The position numbers and the translations under genes were made by a program. Shown here in pieces: positions 22,201 to 22,286 of a stretch of DNA of 22,286 bases. Under the pieces are notes generated by a model, which saw only the letters and a list, made by a program, of their open reading frames with translations, was not told where the DNA came from and did no database searches. The stretch is from contig AVPN01001190.1 in the NCBI GenBank assembly GCA_000695325.1, positions 4,065-26,350 on the forward strand. Reading direction: 5' to 3'. Positions within the stretch are counted from its first letter, which is position 1, and the number at the start of each line of letters is the position of its first letter. Source of the stretch: Pleurobrachia bachei (taxonomy: Eukaryota; Ctenophora; Tentaculata; Cydippida; Pleurobrachiidae).

Positions 22201-22220
22201 CTTTTACTGATCTACTGAAG
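3208..22220 (+). CDS. Tuba/DNMBP-like Rho guanine-nucleotide exchange factor (SH3-SH3-DH-BAR), 13 exons, 3'-incomplete
   Basis: Tuba-family proteins link dynamin and actin regulators to Cdc42 activation at membranes and junctions. Exons: 3208-3297, 3456-4258, 4466-4697, 5340-5420, 5812-5917, 6065-6142, 6278-6411, 6579-6699, 19989-20080, 20673-20848, 21282-21361, 21456-21580, 22113-22220. Together they make 2226 nt with every intron phase matching. The start is the ATG at 3208: an in-frame TGA lies immediately upstream, and MEVGEFVKV resembles the known vertebrate Tuba N-terminus. Order: SH3 (about 2-60), SH3 (68-121), proline-rich (122-290), coiled coil (about 376-465), DH (about 475-650), then the BAR start (from about 675). 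The DH signature is DLQSFLIKPVQRIMKYPLL. No PH domain follows the DH, as in Tuba, where BAR takes its place. Vertebrate Tuba has four N-terminal SH3 domains; only two are seen here. Intron 8 is 13.3 kb and holds other genes. The C-terminal BAR remainder and any terminal SH3 lie beyond the window. Confidence 0.93.
4466..6142 (+). other. Exons 3-6 of Tuba-like gene: linker and coiled coil
   Basis: Exon 3 (4466-4697) encodes a polar, acidic linker ending EEDIIAITK. Exons 4 (5340-5420), 5 (5812-5917) and 6 (6065-6142) encode charged helix-forming sequence (for example EDAEMEKIEKSIATKEG and ETQTAIDKLKAKL), a likely coiled coil. Vertebrate Tuba also has a predicted coiled coil just before its DH domain. 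The exons are small, and the introns between them range from 147 to 642 bases. Intron 3 starts with a MITE 11 bases after the splice donor. No catalytic residues are expected here. Confidence 0.85.
4709..4826 (-). mobile_element. hAT-like MITE, copy 1
   Basis: Terminal inverted repeats CAGGAACCGACTGAA and TTCGGTCGGTTCCTG bound a 118-base element. Inner sequence shared with the other copies includes the complement of TCCCTGATTGGCTGAT and of TCTGATTGGTTG. It is inverted relative to copies 2-4. It starts 11 bases after the donor of exon 3. Flanking 8-mers do not match well, so the target duplication has decayed or the boundary is off. Confidence 0.85.
6278..6699 (+). other. Exons 7-8 of Tuba-like gene: first part of DH domain (CR1, CR2)
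   Basis: Exon 7 (6278-6411) carries the conserved-region-1 helix with LELIETEENYVHNLQLL, including the invariant glutamate that contacts switch I of Rho GTPases in this family. Exon 8 (6579-6699) carries the CR2 stretch VLFLNIEPILALSEKLL. It ends in phase 1 at ATTG|GTAGGT. The intron that follows is the 13.3-kb one; the phase matches the exon at 19989 exactly. Confidence 0.92.
6757..6853 (+). repeat. 40-bp tandem repeat, about 2.4 copies
   Basis: Two identical 40-base units, each starting CAATTTGGGTAACGC, are followed by a partial third (CAATTTATACTTCGTG). They lie near the 5' end of the giant intron 8, 57 bases after its donor. Confidence 0.9.
7403..7457. repeat. Double hairpin unit, copy 1
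   Basis: A first palindrome (TTTTAGCAC and GTGCTAAAA, 7403-7422, with a CACGTG core) is followed by a second one with 11-base arms GGTGGATGCCC and GGGCATCCACC around TTC (7433-7457). After it comes GGGCAGGGAAAAAAT. The second hairpin and this tail recur at 9021-9068. Confidence 0.85.
7601..7630 (+). repeat. Decamer tandem repeat (TACTATTCTG)3
   Basis: Three perfect units are flanked by degenerate ones (from about 7581 to 7642). Confidence 0.9.
7999..8060 (+). repeat. 34-bp tandem duplication
   Basis: CTCCAGTTCATAGCCCCCTG occurs at 8001 and again at 8035, with the six bases after it also repeated. It falls inside an open frame at 7857-8234 that I do not regard as a gene. Confidence 0.85.
8344..8440 (+). 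mobile_element. hAT-like MITE, copy 2 (eroded right end)
   Basis: The left end GGAACCGATCGAA, the inner TCCCTGATTGGCTGATAACC, CACGTGAC and CTGATTGGTTGTTTACTT all match the other copies. The right terminal repeat is no longer recognisable, so the end coordinate is approximate. Confidence 0.75.
8842..8895 (+). repeat. pogo/Tigger-like terminal sequence with internal tandem repeats
   Basis: CAGTCGGACCTCCATTTAAC, preceded by TA, resembles ends of pogo/Tigger elements. CCTCCATTTAACGG then recurs three times (with one substitution in the middle copy). An (A/T)-rich tract with a GAAATTTTTTTT period follows (about 8910-8975). No matching opposite end was found, so it may be a fragment. Confidence 0.5.
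9023..9068. repeat. Hairpin unit, copy 2
   Basis: The arms are CCGGGTGGATGCCC and GGGCATCCACCCGG (9026-9056) around TTC, followed by GCAGGGAAAAAATG. It is a direct repeat of 7427-7470, with longer perfect arms here. Confidence 0.88.
9468..13284 (+). CDS. LDLa-repeat class A GPCR (LGR/GRL101-related), interrupted by assembly gap
   Basis: The product is a likely secreted-ectodomain receptor at the plasma membrane; its ligand is unknown. The part from the ATG at 9468 opens with a hydrophobic signal peptide (MLVFVTLLTGVVGLAS). A Ser/Thr-rich stretch and a Cys-rich ectodomain follow, with LDLa-type cores such as CDGHPDCNNGGDETC. This frame holds to about 10604 (SLPIPLEWVM), then fails in suspect sequence before a run of N at 11417-11886. 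Coding resumes at 11887 with a textbook LDLa (CDNKRC to DDCGDGSDEKSC) and a second (CDGVVNCPDFSDEC). Seven-helix sequence then runs to the TGA at 13282. TM2 has LINLGDLMIGIYLL, as in LGR receptors, TM3 ends SITRLANI instead of E/DRY, TM6 is ILTDFFCWVPLSIVSF and TM7 contains NPLLYD (NPxxY type). The visible part has no intron and lies wholly inside intron 8 of the Tuba-like gene. Whether the two halves form one uninterrupted gene is inference. Confidence 0.87.
10605..11416. other. Low-confidence sequence next to assembly gap
   Basis: From about 10605 the receptor frame is lost just where a typical ...EWVMDG... continuation is expected. The following 800 bases are unusually rich in A and C, lack the cysteine codons expected of an LDLa ectodomain, and run straight into the N block. 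A 167-codon open frame through part of it (10532-11035) reads as proline/histidine-rich nonsense. I interpret this as error-prone assembly rather than an intron, but an intron cannot be excluded. Confidence 0.55.
11417..11886. other. Assembly gap (470 N)
   Basis: This is a run of 470 undetermined bases. It removes part of the receptor ectodomain, probably more LDLa repeats, because coding sequence on the right begins inside one. The stated length may be an estimate. Confidence 0.99.
13285..13669. other. 3' flank of the receptor gene
   Basis: This contains the 3' untranslated region of the receptor. I see no canonical AATAAA within the first 200 bases after the stop; ATAAAATA at about 13390 is the nearest variant. 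No gene is supported here. Confidence 0.4.
13670..13925 (+). repeat. Two tandem units of the dispersed repeat also found at 56-240
   Basis: Unit one (about 13670-13815) and unit two (about 13832-13925) both carry an AAGG/TAGGGCAC block, then CAGCGTCCT, AGTGGGGGTAGGTGC, AATTARGTCTC and a TTAGATAATT-like tail. Unit one also extends into the 'ataaccgttt...ggctatag' section found in inverse at 56-110. The third copy, near the left window edge, is on the opposite strand. The family identity is unknown. Confidence 0.75.
14020..14870 (-). mobile_element. Broken ORF1-like fragment of a (probably LINE-type) retroelement, copy 1
   Basis: Read on the minus strand, pieces encode a charged helical segment (for example ATKDELLERDRK and LQDKASALKDS) and then NLIVYGLPEPTEND. 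The latter resembles the start of the RNA-binding domain in ORF1 proteins of non-LTR elements. No reverse transcriptase or endonuclease is present. The fragment is clearly decayed. Assignment to a LINE is from the short motif only. Confidence 0.5.
15489..15561 (+). tRNA. tRNA-Arg (anticodon ACG), copy 1
   Basis: This folds as a full 73-nt cloverleaf: acceptor GGTCGCG/CGTGATC (with G-U pairs), D-stem GCC/GGC, anticodon stem CCTGC/GCAGG around CTACGGA, T-arm CCAGG-TTCGAGC-CCTGG, discriminator G. ACG decodes CGU (and CGC/CGA after inosine editing). The internal B box GGTTCGAGCCC is intact, there is no intron and no encoded CCA. A run of T follows at about 15566 as a Pol III terminator. The 60 bases upstream are conserved among all four copies. 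Confidence 0.96.
15839..15911 (-). tRNA. tRNA-Arg (anticodon ACG), copy 2
   Basis: The sequence is identical over all 73 bases to copy 1 but on the opposite strand, facing it 3' end to 3' end across a 277-base spacer. A T6 run follows its 3' end on the minus strand. The 5' flank (about 15912-15985) is the mirror image of copy 1's flank, so the pair forms a large palindrome. Confidence 0.96.
16038..16468 (-). mobile_element. Broken ORF1-like fragment, copy 2
   Basis: This is the duplicate of the fragment near 14480-14870, with the same helical charged sequence (SNENMEVHFEVLNTTRD) and flanks. Only the part before the GLPE motif is represented. It is decayed and clearly not an active gene. Confidence 0.5.
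17078..17150 (+). tRNA. tRNA-Arg (anticodon ACG), copy 3
   Basis: All 73 bases are identical to copy 1. It is followed after three bases by a T run interrupted once by C (TATCTTTTTTT), a good Pol III terminator. Its upstream flank matches copy 1's. It is divergent, 5' to 5', from copy 2 across about 1.17 kb. Confidence 0.96.
17449..17521 (-). tRNA. tRNA-Arg (anticodon ACG), copy 4
   Basis: All 73 bases are identical to the others, facing copy 3 in inverted orientation across a 298-base spacer, with a T6 terminator on the minus strand. Its conserved 5' flank is cut short at about 17581 by a simple ACT repeat, so it has the least complete upstream region of the four. Confidence 0.96.
17657..17662 (-). 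terminator. Polyadenylation signal of SLC22-like gene
   Basis: AATAAA on the minus strand lies about 57 bases after the transporter stop codon, the only canonical signal close to it. Confidence 0.65.
17719..19504 (-). CDS. SLC22-type (organic cation/anion) MFS transporter, two exons
   Basis: This is a plasma-membrane carrier of the major facilitator superfamily; SLC22 members move organic ions, carnitine or similar solutes, and the substrate here is unknown. Exon 1 is 19309-19504 (ATG at 19504; 65 codons plus 1 base, donor CAG|GTAATT). Exon 2 is 17719-19175 (acceptor TTAG|GTCGG; 2 bases plus 485 codons including TGA). Together they give 550 aa, the usual family length. TM1 (LTSLTLGLALWFGLHAIAIY) is in exon 1. 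The TM1-TM2 loop has paired cysteines and a glycosylation site (NET). The MFS signature DKLGRRKN lies between TM2 and TM3, and its second-half counterpart SLGRRYGM follows TM8. The C-tail is basic and short. The loop is smaller than in vertebrate OCTs. The gene lies antisense within intron 8 of the Tuba-like gene. The start at 19504 is the first ATG upstream of TM1 in an open exon. Confidence 0.93.
19505..19886. other. Transporter 5' flank inside intron 8
   Basis: This AT-rich sequence should hold the minus-strand promoter of the SLC22-like gene. No TATA box at a convincing distance or other element was identified, and no other gene is supported. Confidence 0.4.
19887..19950. repeat. Short inverted-repeat element near exon 9 acceptor
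   Basis: AAAGTCGGATTTTT and its complement AAAAATCCGACTTT bound 64 bases. It ends 38 bases before the exon 9 acceptor AG (19987-19988). This could be a tiny MITE or a structural hairpin over the branch-point region. Confidence 0.75.
20103..20239 (+). mobile_element. hAT-like MITE, copy 3, with 8-bp target duplication
   Basis: The ends are CAGGAACCGACCGAATC and GGTCGGTTCCTG, with flanking 8-mers GTGGTCAC (20095-20102) and CTGGTCAC (20240-20247), seven of eight matching, as expected for hAT elements. Near the left end it contains a perfect palindrome (20124-20160, arms ACCAGTATTGCCTGATTC, single central G) that the other copies lack. It starts 22 bases after the exon 9 donor. Confidence 0.88.
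20568..20637. mobile_element. Small pogo-like MITE
   Basis: CAGTATTCGACCCCGATTTA at the left and, in complement, CAGTTGGATCCCGATTTACC at the right form imperfect terminal repeats around a C-rich centre of about 26 bases. TA follows the right end; the left TA is not exact. A related GATTTACCCGG motif and a palindrome GGAGGATAATCCTCC lie at 20527-20549. It ends 35 bases before exon 10. Confidence 0.55.
21456..22220 (+). other. Exons 12-13 of Tuba-like gene: start of BAR domain
   Basis: BAR domains form banana-shaped helical dimers that bind curved membrane. Exon 12 (21456-21580) encodes PKLTLHGLKKKGKRF and exon 13 (22113-22220) encodes FIALDNIVKTLLRESASF. These resemble the first BAR helix region that follows DH directly in Tuba. 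Only the beginning is present; the donor GTAGGA at 22221 shows the gene continues to the right. Confidence 0.82.
21590..21990. repeat. Pyrimidine-rich low-complexity tract in intron 12
   Basis: A long CT/T-rich stretch, interrupted at about 21700-21800, fills most of the 532-base intron between exons 12 and 13. An open frame through it (21665-22003) is Phe/Leu/Ser low-complexity and not a gene. Confidence 0.85.
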
Positions 22221-22229
22221 GTAGGACAT

Positions 22230-22286
22230 TAGGAATCGACCGAATCAGGAAATACTGGTCCCTGATTGGCTGATAACTAGTCACGT
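22230..22286 (+). mobile_element. hAT-like MITE, copy 4 (cut by window edge)
   Basis: AGGAATCGACCGAATCAGG, TCCCTGATTGGCTGATAACT and CACGT match copies 2 and 3. It starts 9 bases after the exon 13 donor and runs off the window. Confidence 0.85.

Overview
The window is eukaryotic nuclear DNA from a metazoan. Its coding exons are short and joined by phase-consistent GT/AG introns. It carries an ARF GTPase, a Tuba-type SH3/DH/BAR RhoGEF, an LDLa-repeat seven-helix receptor and an SLC22 transporter, plus intron-less tRNA genes with A and B boxes. Many small inverted-repeat (MITE-like) elements and pyrimidine-rich introns lie between them. The combination suits an invertebrate, possibly a non-bilaterian such as a cnidarian, but the sequence does not fix the phylum.

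Layout: 1-1755 is intron of an ARF gene whose 5' exons lie left of the window; it holds a dispersed repeat and a 792-bp foldback element. The last two ARF exons are at 1935-2132 and 2253-2342, and a partial duplicate of the first one's 3' splice site and start lies at 1756. After an 865-bp spacer, a Tuba/DNMBP-like gene starts at 3208 and runs on the + strand past the right edge. Thirteen exons (742 codons, all phases agreeing) are visible. They encode two SH3 domains, a proline-rich segment, a coiled coil, a DH (RhoGEF) domain and the start of a BAR domain.

Intron 8 of the Tuba-like gene (6700-19988, 13.3 kb) splits the DH domain and holds three independent sets of genes. First is a sense-strand LDLa-repeat GPCR (9468-13284), interrupted by a 470-base assembly gap and a suspicious stretch before it. 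Second are four identical tRNA-Arg(ACG) genes arranged as two inverted pairs inside a roughly 1.6-kb tandem duplication that also carries retroelement ORF1-like debris. Third is an antisense two-exon SLC22-type transporter (19504 down to 17719, 550 aa).

There is no sign of a joint pathway. The ARF and the RhoGEF are both membrane/cytoskeleton regulators, but their adjacency alone is weak evidence of a link. The most striking structural points are the nested gene cluster, the mirrored tRNA cassettes, and a hAT-like MITE family with three of four copies starting 9-22 bp after a Tuba 5' splice site.
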